64,000 nucleotides of DNA from Allobosea lupini (GTDB lineage Bacteria > Pseudomonadota > Alphaproteobacteria > Rhizobiales > Beijerinckiaceae), in contig NZ_FOAN01000001.1 in the NCBI RefSeq assembly GCF_900109525.1, forward strand, positions 124,001-188,000. The letters are read 5' to 3'. Below the pieces are notes generated by a model that was not told the DNA's origin, did not search any database, and saw only the letters and a list, made by a program, of their open reading frames with translations. The translations under genes were made by a program, and so were the position numbers. Below are positions 1 to 9,499 of this stretch, in pieces. Positions within the stretch are counted from its first letter, which is position 1, and each line of letters opens with the position of its first letter.

Positions 1-375
1 GCGCTCGAGATCATAGATTTTCGCACGGAGCCGCCACTCGTCGTGACTGATACGATCGCCGACAATGCCGCATTCGGTGCACTCGTAACCGGCGGGAGGA
101 TCGTCCGGCCATATGAGGCCGACCTGCGCTGGATCGGTGCTACGCTGTCGCGCAATGGCGTGATCGAGGAATCGGGCGTGTCGGCGGCGATTATGGGACA
201 TCCCGCAGCTGGCATCGCCTGGCTCGCCAACAAGCTTGCAGCTCACGGCGTCACGCTCCGACGGGGCGAGATCGTGCTCTGCGGCTCCTTCACGCGCGCC
301 GTCGACGTGGTGGCCGGCGATGTCTTCCACGCCGATTTCGGCCGACTCGGCGCAATCGGAGTTTCGTTCGTCTGA
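1..375 (+). CDS. 2-keto-4-pentenoate hydratase-like protein, C-terminal part (5' end outside window)
   Basis: The frame is open from the first base of the window and ends at a TGA, giving the last ~124 residues of a protein whose start lies upstream. The visible part resembles the C-terminal half of the 2-oxopent-4-enoate hydratase (MhpD) branch of the fumarylacetoacetate hydrolase superfamily: an ALEIID segment, then [13 protein letters not shown], the [14 protein letters not shown] helix and a closing [10 protein letters not shown] strand. Family members hydrate 2-hydroxypenta-2,4-dienoate in meta-cleavage pathways of aromatic breakdown, or decarboxylate related oxo-acids. The metal-binding N-terminal part cannot be seen, so the exact substrate is open. 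A GTG at position 43 is an internal codon, not a likely start. Confidence 0.75.
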   Translation, partial: ALEIIDFRTEPPLVVTDTIADNAAFGALVTGGRIVRPYEADLRWIGATLSRNGVIEESGVSAAIMGHPAAGIAWLANKLAAHGVTLRRGEIVLCGSFTRAVDVVAGDVFHADFGRLGAIGVSFV

Positions 376-481
376 AGCTTGCTCCGCCGGTTACCGTCGA
401 CGATTGAGCATTTACAGCTGGCATCATCCCCCCTATCTCCAGCTGCCAACAGCGACCGAAAGCGGACAACGCGAACCAATC

Positions 482-1610
482 ATGCGACCCGAAATCCAGA
501 CGCAACTCGACAACGCCAAGCAGTCGATCGGACTGCTGAGGAGGCATCTTTGACTGGGATGTCGCACAACGACGCCTGGCGGAGCTGAACGCGCTCTCCG
601 AAGGCCCCGATTTCTGGAACGACGCGGAAGCCGCGCAGAAGCTGATGCGCGAGCGCACCCAGCTCGAGACGCAGATCGAGGGCATCACGCGGCTCGAGCG
701 TGAGGTCGAGGATGCGCTGACCCTGATCGAGCTCGGCGAGATGGAAGACGACGCGGCCACCATCGCCGAGGGCGAAGCTGCGATCAGGACGGTCGAGGTC
801 GAGGCTGGCCGGCTGCAGGTCGAATCGCTGCTCTCCGGCGAAGCCGACATGCTCGACACATATGTCGAAATCCACCCCGGCGCCGGTGGTACCGAGAGCC
901 AGGACTGGGCCGAGATGCTGCTGCGCATGTATCGGCGCTGGGGCGAGCGGCGAAAGTTCAAGGTCGACATGCTGGAATACCAGGATGGCGACCAGGCCGG
1001 CATCAAATCGGCCACGCTGCAGTTCAAGGGCCATAACGCCTATGGCTGGCTGAAGACGGAGTCGGGCGTGCATCGGCTGGTGCGCATCTCGCCGTTCGAC
1101 TCCAATGCGCGGCGACAGACGTCCTTTGCGTCGGTCTGGGTCTACCCGGTCGTCGATGACCGCATCGTCATCGACATCAAGGAATCGGACTGCCGCATCG
1201 ACACCTACCGGGCCCAGGGTGCCGGCGGCCAGCACATCAACACCACCGATTCGGCGGTGCGCATCACCCATATCCCGACCGGTATCGTGGCGGCCTGCCA
1301 GCAGGAGCGTTCGCAGCACAAGAACCGGGCCAAGGCCTGGGACATGCTGCGCGCCCGCCTCTACGAGGCGGAGCTGAAGAAGCGCGAGGAGAAGGCCAAT
1401 GCCGAGCAGGCCTCCAAGACCGATATCGGCTGGGGCCACCAGATCCGCTCCTATGTGCTGCAGCCCTATCAGCTGGTGAAGGACCTGCGCACGGGCGTGA
1501 CCTCGACGGCGCCCTCCGATGTGCTCGACGGCGATCTCGACCCGTTCATGGAAGCGTCGCTGGCGCAGCGTGTCTACGGCACGAGCGTCGAAGTCGAAGA
1601 CATCGACTGA
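482..1610 (+). CDS. prfB: Peptide chain release factor 2 (programmed +1 frameshift)
   Basis: Class I release factor that recognises UGA and UAA stop codons and triggers peptide release on the ribosome. The gene is read as two joined pieces: codons 482-550, then a +1 shift that skips T551, then 552-1610, giving 375 residues, the usual RF2 size. The SPF tripeptide that reads the stop codon lies near residues 203-205, and the catalytic GGQ loop ([12 protein letters not shown]) near 248-250. The N-terminal coiled-coil domain spans the junction. Without frameshifting only a 23-residue peptide would be made. It faces an M23 peptidase gene on the other strand. Function is certain from motifs; the shift site has the standard layout known from E. 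coli. Confidence 0.96.
539..554 (+). promoter_or_regulatory. prfB: prfB programmed +1 frameshift site
   Basis: An internal Shine-Dalgarno-like AGGAGG is followed by CAT, the slippery CTT codon, the in-frame stop TGA and a C (AGGAGG-CAT-CTT-TGA-C). The spacing is the same as in the E. coli prfB site. When RF2 is scarce the ribosome pauses at TGA and slips forward one base, so RF2 level controls its own synthesis. The downstream frame GAC TGG GAT continues directly into the conserved protein. Confidence 0.95.
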
Positions 1611-1635
1611 GAGCGGGCTCGCTCCGACTGGCTTA

Positions 1636-1679
1636 TCAAATCAAAACAACCGGTTGCAGGTCAATGCTGCAGCCGGTTG
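1636..1679 (-). terminator. Intrinsic terminator of the M23 peptidase gene
   Basis: A 13-base stem with one mismatch (CAACCGGTTGCAG / CTGCAGCCGGTTG) and a 7-base loop lies just past the M23 stop codon. Read on the minus strand it is followed by TTTTGATTT, the expected U-rich tract. On the plus strand no T-run follows, so it probably serves the minus-strand gene, though it may also slow prfB transcripts. Confidence 0.6.
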
Positions 1680-1709
1680 TCAGGGTTTGCGCTCGTCAGT
1701 CGCGGACGG

Positions 1710-3035
1710 TCAGAGCTGCCCGGCCAGCTTGTCGCCGGCACGCAGGAAACGATTCGGATCGGCAGGCTCGCCGTCGATGCGGGTCTCGTAGTGCAGATGA
1801 GGGCCCGTCGAGCGGCCGGTGGAGCCGACACGGCCGACTAGCGTGCCGGCCGTCACCATCTGCCCCTCGCTGACCAGGATCGCCGACATGTGGGCATAGC
1901 GGGTGCTAAGGCCGCCGGCATGCTCGATCTCGACCATATTGCCGTAGCCGCCGGAATACTCGGCCGTCACGACCTTGCCAGGGCCGGTCGCGCGCACCGG
2001 CGAGCCGTGCTCGGCACGCAGGTCCATGCCGGTGTGCAGGGCCGCGCCACGCGTGAAGGGATCGGCGCGATAGCCGTAATTGGAGCTCAGCTCGAGTTCT
2101 CCCGCGAGCGGCCGGCGCAGGGGCAGTTGCTCGACGAGGCCGCGCAGGCGGAAGACGGTCGCGATACGCGGCTGCAGCGAACTCAGGGTTGCCTCGAACG
2201 GCCCCGCTGACGGATCGAGATTGACCGGGACCAAGGGGCCACCGACGCCCTTCGGGGCCTGGACGGCGACAGCGAGCTTGTCGGTGTCCAGGCGGGTTTC
2301 GGCAAGGGCGCTGCGCAGCGTCTTCTGGGTATCGCCGAGATTCCTGTCGAGTTCGCGCAAGGCCGCGAGTTGCGTGACCGAGCTGCGCTCGATCGATTGG
2401 TCGAGCTGGGTCAAGGCCTCGGCGACGCGCTTGGCCGGCGCGACCGGCGCCTCGGTCTCGCCCGACTGCCAGGACGCCGGGCGGTCGTCGGCGCCGCGCA
2501 GCGGCAGGGTCTCCGGCGCCGGAGTCGGCTTGCCCGAGGCAAAGGGCGCGAAGCTGGTGACGCCGGAGGCGCGGACCGGTTCCTCGGGCTTGATCATGCG
2601 CTGGCGCAGCGGGTTCTTGGCCGCCTGCGACACACCGATCCCTGCCGATTGCAGGCTTTCGGCGACAGCGCTGACCAGAGATTGTCGCGATTCGAGCTCG
2701 GCCTGGCGCGCGGCGATCTCGCCGACGCGGGCCTCGACGCCATCCTGGTCAAGCAAGGCGCGGCTGGCGAGCCGGTCGACATCGGCGCGCAGGGCGGCGA
2801 TCCGATCCTCATAGGCGTACTGGCGGGAGGTCTCGCGGCTGATCAACCGCGCGGCAAGGTCGTCCTTGCGCAGGATGTACCAGCTCGTCGCGCCGCTCCA
2901 GGCAGTGGTCAGCGCCAGGAGGCTGAGACCGAGCAGCGCGGTCGAGCGGCGAACGGTGAAGCTACGGCGGGCAAGAATGCCAGTCACTGCAAGCTCGTGG
3001 CCGGCGGCCTGAGCACGGGAATCCAAGGAGGTCAT
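1710..3035 (-). CDS. M23 family metallopeptidase, membrane-anchored with coiled coil
   Basis: A 441-residue protein starting MTSLDSRAQ. A single hydrophobic segment (about residues 30-50) anchors it to the inner membrane, a long Ala/Glu/Arg-rich region (about 60-260) looks coiled-coil, and the last ~140 residues form a lysostaphin/LytM fold. Zinc ligands are visible: HTGMD (His334, Asp338) and HLH (His413/His415). Such proteins cut peptidoglycan cross-links or, when inactive, activate amidases (NlpD/EnvC type); here all ligands are present, so hydrolase activity is plausible. An upstream ATG would add 46 residues of poor, non-conserved sequence overlapping the peroxiredoxin 3' end, so the later start is preferred. 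It lies downstream of the peroxiredoxin gene on the same strand, about 100 bases away. Confidence 0.85.
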   Translation of the reverse strand: MTSLDSRAQAAGHELAVTGILARRSFTVRRSTALLGLSLLALTTAWSGATSWYILRKDDLAARLISRETSRQYAYEDRIAALRADVDRLASRALLDQDGVEARVGEIAARQAELESRQSLVSAVAESLQSAGIGVSQAAKNPLRQRMIKPEEPVRASGVTSFAPFASGKPTPAPETLPLRGADDRPASWQSGETEAPVAPAKRVAEALTQLDQSIERSSVTQLAALRELDRNLGDTQKTLRSALAETRLDTDKLAVAVQAPKGVGGPLVPVNLDPSAGPFEATLSSLQPRIATVFRLRGLVEQLPLRRPLAGELELSSNYGYRADPFTRGAALHTGMDLRAEHGSPVRATGPGKVVTAEYSGGYGNMVEIEHAGGLSTRYAHMSAILVSEGQMVTAGTLVGRVGSTGRSTGPHLHYETRIDGEPADPNRFLRAGDKLAGQL

Positions 3036-3135
3036 ACGCAAAACCGGGAGTGACGCTGCGATAGGATGATTAGACCTCGTTAGGGTTAACCAATCGCAAA
3101 TCGCAGCGGGTTTTGCGGATCTCCGAGAGCTGGCC

Positions 3136-3600
3136 TCAGAGCTCCCGGACGGCCGCGAGCACGGCCTCGGCATGGCCCTTGACCCGGACCTTGGCCCATA
3201 CGCGGACGACCTTGCCGGCCTCGTCGATCAGGAAGGTGCTGCGCTCCACGCCCATATAGTGGCGGCCATACATCTGCTTCTCGACCCACAGGCCGTAGGC
3301 TTCGATCGGCTTGCGTTCCTCGTCGGAAACCAACGTCAGCTTCAGGTCGTATTTCTGCTTGAACTTGTCGTGGCTCTTCACCGAATCCGGCGAGATACCG
3401 ATGACAGTCGTGCCGGCGGCGGCGAAATCGTCCAGCAGCGCGTTGAAGGACAGCGCCTCGTTGGTGCAGCTCGTCGTGTTGTCCTCCGGATAAGCATAGA
3501 GCACGACCTTGCCACCACGCAGGCTGGACAGCGTCAGCGAGCCGCCACCATCCGTCGGCAAGGTGAAGTCGGGAGCCTGGATGCCTTCGCTCAATGCCAT
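3136..3600 (-). CDS. bcp: Thioredoxin-dependent thiol peroxidase (peroxiredoxin, Bcp/PrxQ type)
   Basis: A 154-residue cytoplasmic peroxidase that reduces hydrogen peroxide and organic hydroperoxides with electrons from thioredoxin. The start MALSEGIQAPDF and the segment YPEDNTTSCTNEALSF identify the Bcp/PrxQ group; Cys45 is the peroxidatic cysteine. The resolving cysteine found five residues later in E. coli Bcp is Leu here (NEAL), and no other Cys is present, so the enzyme should work by a 1-Cys mechanism. The usual Pro-Gly before the catalytic Cys is Thr-Ser, another variation. A longer reading frame begins 19 codons upstream but is not conserved in character. Probably transcribed with the M23 gene. 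Confidence 0.9.
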   Translation of the reverse strand: MALSEGIQAPDFTLPTDGGGSLTLSSLRGGKVVLYAYPEDNTTSCTNEALSFNALLDDFAAAGTTVIGISPDSVKSHDKFKQKYDLKLTLVSDEERKPIEAYGLWVEKQMYGRHYMGVERSTFLIDEAGKVVRVWAKVRVKGHAEAVLAAVREL

Positions 3601-3820
3601 CTTCGCCTTCCTTTGGTCGCGATCACATGTAACGGCCGGGCGAGCGGTACGCCGCAAGCCGGCTTAAATCACAAACCGGACCCGCTGGGAACGAATCAGC
3701 TAGCCTGTCGTTGCTGTACCGCTCCCGGGATCAGGCGCATCATGCGCATGGCTCGGCGGCCCTCGCACCAGCCATCGCATCGATCCGCACGATTCGACCA
3801 ACAAGACAAGAAGCGATTCG

Positions 3821-6800
3821 TTGAGCAAGGACAGCAAGATCGACGCGGCTCCAGCACCCGCCAGGACCTCCGAGGCGGAGTGCCAGGAGGTCGCTGCCGT
3901 GACCAGGCGCGCCTGGCGTGGGATCGTCGTGGTCGCGGCTGCGGTCTGCATGGCCATGGTGGCCCTAGGGCTCGGCGGCGTCGCCTTGCTGGTGACCGGC
4001 GTCGTTCCGCTGCCGGGACTGGAGGGGCGGATCTCGGCAGCGATAGAGGAGCGGCTCGGCCCGAACTGGAAGGTCGAAGCGGGGAATGCCGAGCTCGACC
4101 GCGTCGATGGCCGCTCGCGCCTGCGGGTCCGCGAAGTCTCGTTCCGGCATGCCGGCGGCGCATCGTTCCGGGCGCCCGAGGCGGTGCTGGGCTATGAGCC
4201 GATGGCGCTTCTGCGCGGCGATATCCGCTTGGTCTCGCTCGACCTGCGCGGCGTCAACATCCGGCTCGGCGTGAGGCAGGACGGCTCGCTGCTGCTGGAG
4301 CAGGACGCCCAGCCGGAGCAGTCTCCGAAGGCGCCGGTTGCAGGCGACCCCGTCGATTGGGACGCTTTTGCCGGGGCGATGAACGCGATCGGCGCGCTGG
4401 TCTCTAATGAGGGGCTGCTCGGCTCGCTCGAGGTCGCCGGCATCGGCGGGGCGCGGGTAACGCTGATCGACCCGGCCGGGCGGCAACGCTCCGGCCTGGA
4501 GGATGTGGACATCAAGCTCGAGCGGTTCGGCGGCGGCCAGGCCCGGCTGTCGATGAAGGGGCGGATCGGTCCGCGCTGGAAGGAGCTGGCGATCGACCTT
4601 GCGAGCGCGCCGGACGGGACGCGCAGCGCGACCATCGAGATCCAGCGCTTCGAACCGGCGGAGGCGGTGGCGCTGGCCTTCGGCAACGCCATGGTCGCTC
4701 TCGATGGCCTGGCGCTCAGCGGCAAGATCTCGATGACCCAGACCGGCGGCGGCGAACGCAGGATCGCCGCAGGGCTCTTCGTCGCGCCGGGGGTCGTCAA
4801 GGTCCCCAATGCCGGGTTCGCCCCGGTCGAGATCCAGGGCGCCAAGCTCGACTTCACCAGCGAGGACGGCCTCAAGACGGTCAAGATCGCGACCGCCCAG
4901 CTCCAGGCTGGCGAGACCAGGCTCGCCGGCCGCGGCGAGGCGCGCAACGAGAGCGGCATCTGGCGTCTGGCGCTCGACGGCGCTGGACAGGTCGCCGGCA
5001 TCGACAAGGATCCCGCTGTCGTCATCTCCACCCTGCATACGCAGCTGGAGGTCGACCCCGGCGCGGGTGAGATCAGAATGGGCCAGCTCTCGTTCAAGGG
5101 GCCGCTGATCAACGCCGAAGGCTCCGGCATGGCGCGCCGGCGCGACGACAAGAATTCGCATCGCTTCCAGATCAGGGCGGTCGATACCGACATGCGCGCG
5201 GCGCTCGCCGTCTGGCCGGCCGTGACCTCGCCCGGGCTGCATGGCGCCCTGGTCGAGATGGTGAAGAGCGGGCGGGTCGAGGAGATCGACGTCAGGTTGG
5301 CGATGTCACCGGAGGCGAACGCCCGGCTGGCGGACGGCAAAGGCATGGATGACGACGCCGTCGCCGTGAGCCTCAAGGCCTCGCAGGTCAGTTTCCTGCC
5401 GAATCCCGGCTTGCCGCTCCTCACCGATGCCCGTGTCGTCGGCTCGACGACCGGCCGCACCGTCGATCTCACGATCTTGCAGGCCACGGCTGAGGTCGGC
5501 GAGGGCCGCAAGCTCCAGCTCGGCGAAGGCACCTTCGCCATGTCCGACACCTGGGCGGACCGGCCGCAGGCGCGGATCGGCTTCAAGTCGACAGGCTCGG
5601 CCGATGCGCTGGTCGCGCTCCTCAATTTCCCGTCGCTGCGCGAATTCTCGCCGCTCAAGATCGAGCCGGGTGCGCTGCGCGGCTCGATCGATCTCACCAA
5701 CCAGCTCTCGCTGCCGCTGGTCAACGATCTGACGTTCAATGACGTGCTGATTCGCAGCACTGGCACGCTTTCGAACGTCGCCTCCGACAATCTGCTCGGT
5801 GGCGAAAAGCTCGAGGGCGCCAATCTGGCGCTGAACTACGACCGCGGCCAGCTCGCGATCAAGGGCGAAGGCAGGGTCGGCGGCGACAAGGCGCCGATCG
5901 AGCTCAGGCAGAATGCAAAGGGCCAGGGCGAGGCGACAGTTTCGCTCAATCTCGACAGTGCCGCGCTGAAGCGGCGTGGCCTCGGCCCCGAGACTGGCCT
6001 CAGCGGGGCGATGCAGGTCAAGGTCGTGAAACCGCTCGGCAAGAGCCCCGAGGCGCCGCCGCGCATCGAGGTCGACCTGACCAAGGCGGCGATCGACACC
6101 GGCGTGCCCGGCATCAGCAAGCCGGCCGGCCGCGCAGGCAAAGCGGTCTTCACCTATGTCGTCGACGATGATGGTCCGGATCTGGAGGATCTGACGATCG
6201 AGAGCGCGCCGCTCCTGGCCAAGGGGCGAATCTCGCTGACCAGGCAGAACGCGTTCGAGAGCGCGAGCTTCTCGCAATTGCGCCTGTCGCCGGGCGACAA
6301 CCTGACCAAGGTCGAGATCGGCCGCGATGGCGGCCTGACCAAGCTCTCGGTGCGCGGGGCGGTGCTCGATGCCCGGCCCTTCATCCGCGAGCTGTTCGAT
6401 GCGCCTGCCGCCCCCTCCAGAAGCGGCGCACGCGGCGGCCAGAATGCCGCGTCCGGCCCCGATTTCGACCTCGATCTCGATGTGCCGATCCTGACCGGCT
6501 TCAACAGCGAGGCGCTCGGCAATTCGCAGCTCAAACTCTCGCGCCGGAACGGTGCCGTCCGCTCGATCGCTTATCAGGGCCGGATCGGCAAGGCAGACCT
6601 TTCGATCAAGCAGGTCAGGCAGGGTGAGGGGCCGGGTTCGATCGTGGTGCAGTCGGAGAACGGCGGCGCCACCTTGCGCTTCCTCGACCTCTATCGTCGT
6701 GCCTATGGCGGCGACCTCGTGCTGCAGATCGGGGCCGCCGAGGGGCGCCAGCCGGGCGAGCTGCTCCTGCGCAATTTCACGGTGCGGGACGAGCCGGCCC

Positions 6801-7300
6801 TGCGCCGCGTCGTCGGCCCGCCGGGCTCTCAGGCGCCGGGCGCGCTCGACAGCACCGGCGCACCAGCCCCGCGCATCGATGCGAGCGATGTCGCCTTCAC
6901 CAAATTGCGCGCCGAGTTCGTGCGCAGCGCCAGCCGGATCGACATCAACGACGCGGTGCTCTGGGGCCAGCAGGTCGGCTTCACGATCCAGGGAAATGTC
7001 GATTATGGCCGCGACCGCGTCGATATCGGCGGCACTTTCGTGCCCGGCTATGCTTTCAACAACGCCTTCGCTCAGGTGCCTGTGGTCGGGATGATCCTTG
7101 GTGGTGGGCAATATGGCGGGCTATTCGCAGTCAACTTCCGCGTCTCGGGCTCTGCCAGCCAGCCGACCATGACGGTGAACCCGCTCTCGGCCATTGCGCC
7201 CGGTATTCTGCGCCGCTTCGTCGACCCGCTCGGCGGCGGACCGGTGGGGCAAGGGAGGCCCGGCGGCAATGCTCCCGTGCCAGGAACTCCGGAGCGCTAG
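3821..7300 (+). CDS. AsmA-like / DUF3971 envelope protein
   Basis: A 1159-residue protein with one N-terminal transmembrane helix (about residues 32-58) and a long, repetitive beta-rich body of the AsmA/TamB/YhdP superfamily. The first ~150 residues carry the DUF3971-like pattern, and the C-terminus has the AsmA-like C segment (DAVLWGQQVGFTIQGNVDY then VPVVGMILGGGQYGGLFAV). Proteins of this superfamily bridge the periplasm and are implicated in phospholipid transport to the outer membrane; that role here is inferred. The start is uncertain: TTG at 3821 has coding-like codon use downstream but a poor ribosome site, whereas GTG at 3899 lies 8 bases after a perfect AGGAGG and would begin just before the membrane helix. 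Divergent from the peroxiredoxin gene. Confidence 0.75.
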   Translation: MSKDSKIDAAPAPARTSEAECQEVAAVTRRAWRGIVVVAAAVCMAMVALGLGGVALLVTGVVPLPGLEGRISAAIEERLGPNWKVEAGNAELDRVDGRSRLRVREVSFRHAGGASFRAPEAVLGYEPMALLRGDIRLVSLDLRGVNIRLGVRQDGSLLLEQDAQPEQSPKAPVAGDPVDWDAFAGAMNAIGALVSNEGLLGSLEVAGIGGARVTLIDPAGRQRSGLEDVDIKLERFGGGQARLSMKGRIGPRWKELAIDLASAPDGTRSATIEIQRFEPAEAVALAFGNAMVALDGLALSGKISMTQTGGGERRIAAGLFVAPGVVKVPNAGFAPVEIQGAKLDFTSEDGLKTVKIATAQLQAGETRLAGRGEARNESGIWRLALDGAGQVAGIDKDPAVVISTLHTQLEVDPGAGEIRMGQLSFKGPLINAEGSGMARRRDDKNSHRFQIRAVDTDMRAALAVWPAVTSPGLHGALVEMVKSGRVEEIDVRLAMSPEANARLADGKGMDDDAVAVSLKASQVSFLPNPGLPLLTDARVVGSTTGRTVDLTILQATAEVGEGRKLQLGEGTFAMSDTWADRPQARIGFKSTGSADALVALLNFPSLREFSPLKIEPGALRGSIDLTNQLSLPLVNDLTFNDVLIRSTGTLSNVASDNLLGGEKLEGANLALNYDRGQLAIKGEGRVGGDKAPIELRQNAKGQGEATVSLNLDSAALKRRGLGPETGLSGAMQVKVVKPLGKSPEAPPRIEVDLTKAAIDTGVPGISKPAGRAGKAVFTYVVDDDGPDLEDLTIESAPLLAKGRISLTRQNAFESASFSQLRLSPGDNLTKVEIGRDGGLTKLSVRGAVLDARPFIRELFDAPAAPSRSGARGGQNAASGPDFDLDLDVPILTGFNSEALGNSQLKLSRRNGAVRSIAYQGRIGKADLSIKQVRQGEGPGSIVVQSENGGATLRFLDLYRRAYGGDLVLQIGAAEGRQPGELLLRNFTVRDEPALRRVVGPPGSQAPGALDSTGAPAPRIDASDVAFTKLRAEFVRSASRIDINDAVLWGQQVGFTIQGNVDYGRDRVDIGGTFVPGYAFNNAFAQVPVVGMILGGGQYGGLFAVNFRVSGSASQPTMTVNPLSAIAPGILRRFVDPLGGGPVGQGRPGGNAPVPGTPER

Positions 7301-7362
7301 AACAGGCGCTCGGCTCGCGATGTGAACCGAGAGCTCAAGCTCGCATTTGCCGAGTGTAGCCG

Positions 7363-8613
7363 TCACACCGGCCGCAGCAAGACGTGCTTTTTCTTGCCGA
7401 AGGAGAGCTTGACCGCGCCGTCGACCAGATCGGCCGGCGTCAGCGTCGCGCGCTCGTCCGAGACCTGCGCATCGTTGACGCGCAGGCCGCCGGCCTTGAT
7501 CTGGCGGCGAGCCTCGCCGGTCGAGGGTACGAGACCGGCGCTGACGAAAGCGCTGAGCACGCCGAGACCGGCGTTCAGCTCGGCTGCCGGTACCTGGACG
7601 CTCGGCAGGTCCTGGGCGGCGCCGCCTTCCTCGAAGGTCTTGCGGGCGGTCTCGGCCGCCGCCCCGGCCGCCTCGCGGCCGTGCAGCAGCGCGGTGGCCT
7701 CGGTCGCCAGTACCTTCTTGGCCTCGTTGATCTCCGAGCCGCCGAGCGCCGCGAGCCTGGCGATCTCGGACAGCGGCAGGCGTGTGAACACCTTGAGGAA
7801 GCGGCCGACATCGGCGTCCTCGGTGTTGCGGAAATACTGCCAGAACTCATAGGGGCTGAAGAGGTCGCCATTGAGCCAGACGGCGCCGCTGGCGGTCTTG
7901 CCCATCTTGGCGCCCGACGAGGTCGTCAGCAGCGGCGTCGTCAGCGCGAAGAGCTGCTTGCCCTCCATGCGGTGCGAGAGGTCGACGCCGTTGATGATGT
8001 TGCCCCACTGGTCGGACCCGCCCATCTGCAGGCGGCAATCATAGCGGCGGCTGAGCTCGACGAAGTCGTAGCCCTGCATGATCATGTAGTTGAATTCGAG
8101 GAAGGAGAGCGACTGCTCGCGATCGAGCCGCAGCTTCACCGAGTCGAAGGAGAGCATGCGGTTGACCGAAAAGTGCCGGCCGACATCGCGCAGGAACTCG
8201 ACATAGTTGAGCTTGAGCAGCCAGTCGGCGTTGTTGACCATCAGCGCGTCGGTCGGGCCGTCGCCATAGCGCAGGATGCGCGAGTAGACCCTCTTGATGC
8301 TTTCGATATTGGCGTTGATCTCCTCGATCGAGAGCAGCTTGCGCTGGTCGTCGCGGAAGGACGGGTCGCCGACCATCGAGGTGCCGCCGCCCATCAGCGT
8401 GATCGGCCGATGCCCGGTCTCCTGGAACCAGTAGAGCATGGTGACCGAGATCAGGTTGCCGATATGCAGGCTGGTCGCGGTCGCGTCATAGCCGACATAG
8501 GCCGTCTGCGGCCCCTGCAGGCAGAGCTTGTCCAACTCCTCAGGATTGGAGATCTGGTGGATCAGGCCGCGCTCGTCGAGCACGCGCAGGAAATCGGACT
8601 TGAAGGCGGTCAT
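7363..8613 (-). CDS. tyrS: Tyrosyl-tRNA synthetase
   Basis: Attaches tyrosine to tRNA-Tyr. The 416-residue protein (start [12 protein letters not shown]) has the class I signature HIGN at residues 50-53, the tyrosine-binding segment with YDF and [10 protein letters not shown], the KMSKS-like loop AKMGKT around residue 235, and a C-terminal S4 RNA-binding domain ([22 protein letters not shown]). Length and order match the bacterial TyrS family. The frame stays open 20 codons upstream, but that stretch is read through a palindromic repeat and is not coding. Ends about 60 bases from the convergent AsmA-like gene. Confidence 0.96.
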   Translation of the reverse strand: MTAFKSDFLRVLDERGLIHQISNPEELDKLCLQGPQTAYVGYDATATSLHIGNLISVTMLYWFQETGHRPITLMGGGTSMVGDPSFRDDQRKLLSIEEINANIESIKRVYSRILRYGDGPTDALMVNNADWLLKLNYVEFLRDVGRHFSVNRMLSFDSVKLRLDREQSLSFLEFNYMIMQGYDFVELSRRYDCRLQMGGSDQWGNIINGVDLSHRMEGKQLFALTTPLLTTSSGAKMGKTASGAVWLNGDLFSPYEFWQYFRNTEDADVGRFLKVFTRLPLSEIARLAALGGSEINEAKKVLATEATALLHGREAAGAAAETARKTFEEGGAAQDLPSVQVPAAELNAGLGVLSAFVSAGLVPSTGEARRQIKAGGLRVNDAQVSDERATLTPADLVDGAVKLSFGKKKHVLLRPV

Positions 8614-8643
8614 GACGGGACTCGATGGTTTGACGGTTCTCGC

Positions 8644-8735
8644 GTCATGGTCGGGCTTGTCCCGACCATCCACGTCTTCTCTGGTCGCAGGCAGTGTTCA
8701 AGACGTGGATGCTCGCCACGAGGGCGAGCATGACG
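8644..8735. repeat. BIME-like REP pair (copy 1)
   Basis: Two perfect hairpins in opposite orientation: ATGGTCGGG-CTTGT-CCCGACCAT within the first 31 bases, then ATGCTCGCC-ACGAG-GGCGAGCAT near the end. The outer bases GTCATG and CATGAC are inverted copies. The first 31 bases (8644-8674) are identical to 12451-12481. It occupies nearly all of the gap between tyrS and the hydrolase gene. The layout is that of intergenic REP/BIME elements scattered by RAYT transposases. Confidence 0.75.
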
Positions 8736-8745
8736 GCGCTGGCGC

Positions 8746-9420
8746 TCAGGCCTTTTCCTGCTCGCTCTTGAGGATCTCGGGGCCGACCTTGCGGTCGAGA
8801 TAGACGCCGACCTGCTCCATCAGCTGGTCGACGCGGCCGTCGAAGAAGTGGTTGGCGCCCTCGACCACGGCATGCTCGATCTGAATGCCCTTCTGGGTCT
8901 TCACCTTCTCGATCACCGCCATCACCTCCTTCACCGGGGCGACGCGATCTTCCGAACCATGCACAAACAGGCCAGAGGACGGGCAGGGCGCGAGGAAGGA
9001 GAAGTCGTAGCGGTTGGCCATCGCGGCGATCGAGAGGAAGCCCTCGATCTCAGGACGGCGCATCAGGAGCTGCATGCCGATCCAGGCGCCGAAGGAGACG
9101 CCGGTGATCCAGCAGCTCTTGGCCTCGGGGTTCAGGGCCTGCATCCAGTCCAGCGCGGCTGCGGCATCCGAAAGCTCGCCGGCGCCGTGGTCGAACTGGC
9201 CCTGGCTGCGGCCGACGCCGCGGAAATTGAAGCGCAGCGCCGAGAAGCCGCGGTTCACGAAGGTGTAGAACAGGTTGTAGACGATCTGGTTGTTCATCGT
9301 CCCGCCGAATTGCGGGTGCGGATGCAGGATGATCGCCAGCGGCGCGCCGCGCTTCTTGGCGGGCTGGTACCGCCCCTCGATCCGGCCGGCCGGTCCGTTG
9401 AAAATCACCTCTGGCATCAC
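8746..9420 (-). CDS. Alpha/beta hydrolase (COG2945-like)
   Basis: A 224-residue single-domain alpha/beta hydrolase without signal peptide. The oxyanion region HPHPQFGGTMNN, the nucleophile elbow GVSFGAW (Ser109), the acid in GSEDRVAP (Asp158) and the catalytic histidine in GANHFF (His191) form a full triad. The pattern matches the small cytoplasmic hydrolases of COG2945, whose natural substrates are unknown. The second Met (9417) is an equally good start. It is divergent from the iron-sulfur operon with about 290 bases between. Confidence 0.85.
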   Translation of the reverse strand: MMPEVIFNGPAGRIEGRYQPAKKRGAPLAIILHPHPQFGGTMNNQIVYNLFYTFVNRGFSALRFNFRGVGRSQGQFDHGAGELSDAAAALDWMQALNPEAKSCWITGVSFGAWIGMQLLMRRPEIEGFLSIAAMANRYDFSFLAPCPSSGLFVHGSEDRVAPVKEVMAVIEKVKTQKGIQIEHAVVEGANHFFDGRVDQLMEQVGVYLDRKVGPEILKSEQEKA

Positions 9421-9499
9421 ATCTCGCCTTTTGTCGGGCGAGGCACGCAGGCGGCGGGCTGAAAAGCGGCTTTGCTGCCGCCGAAAAGCCTGCCTACCC

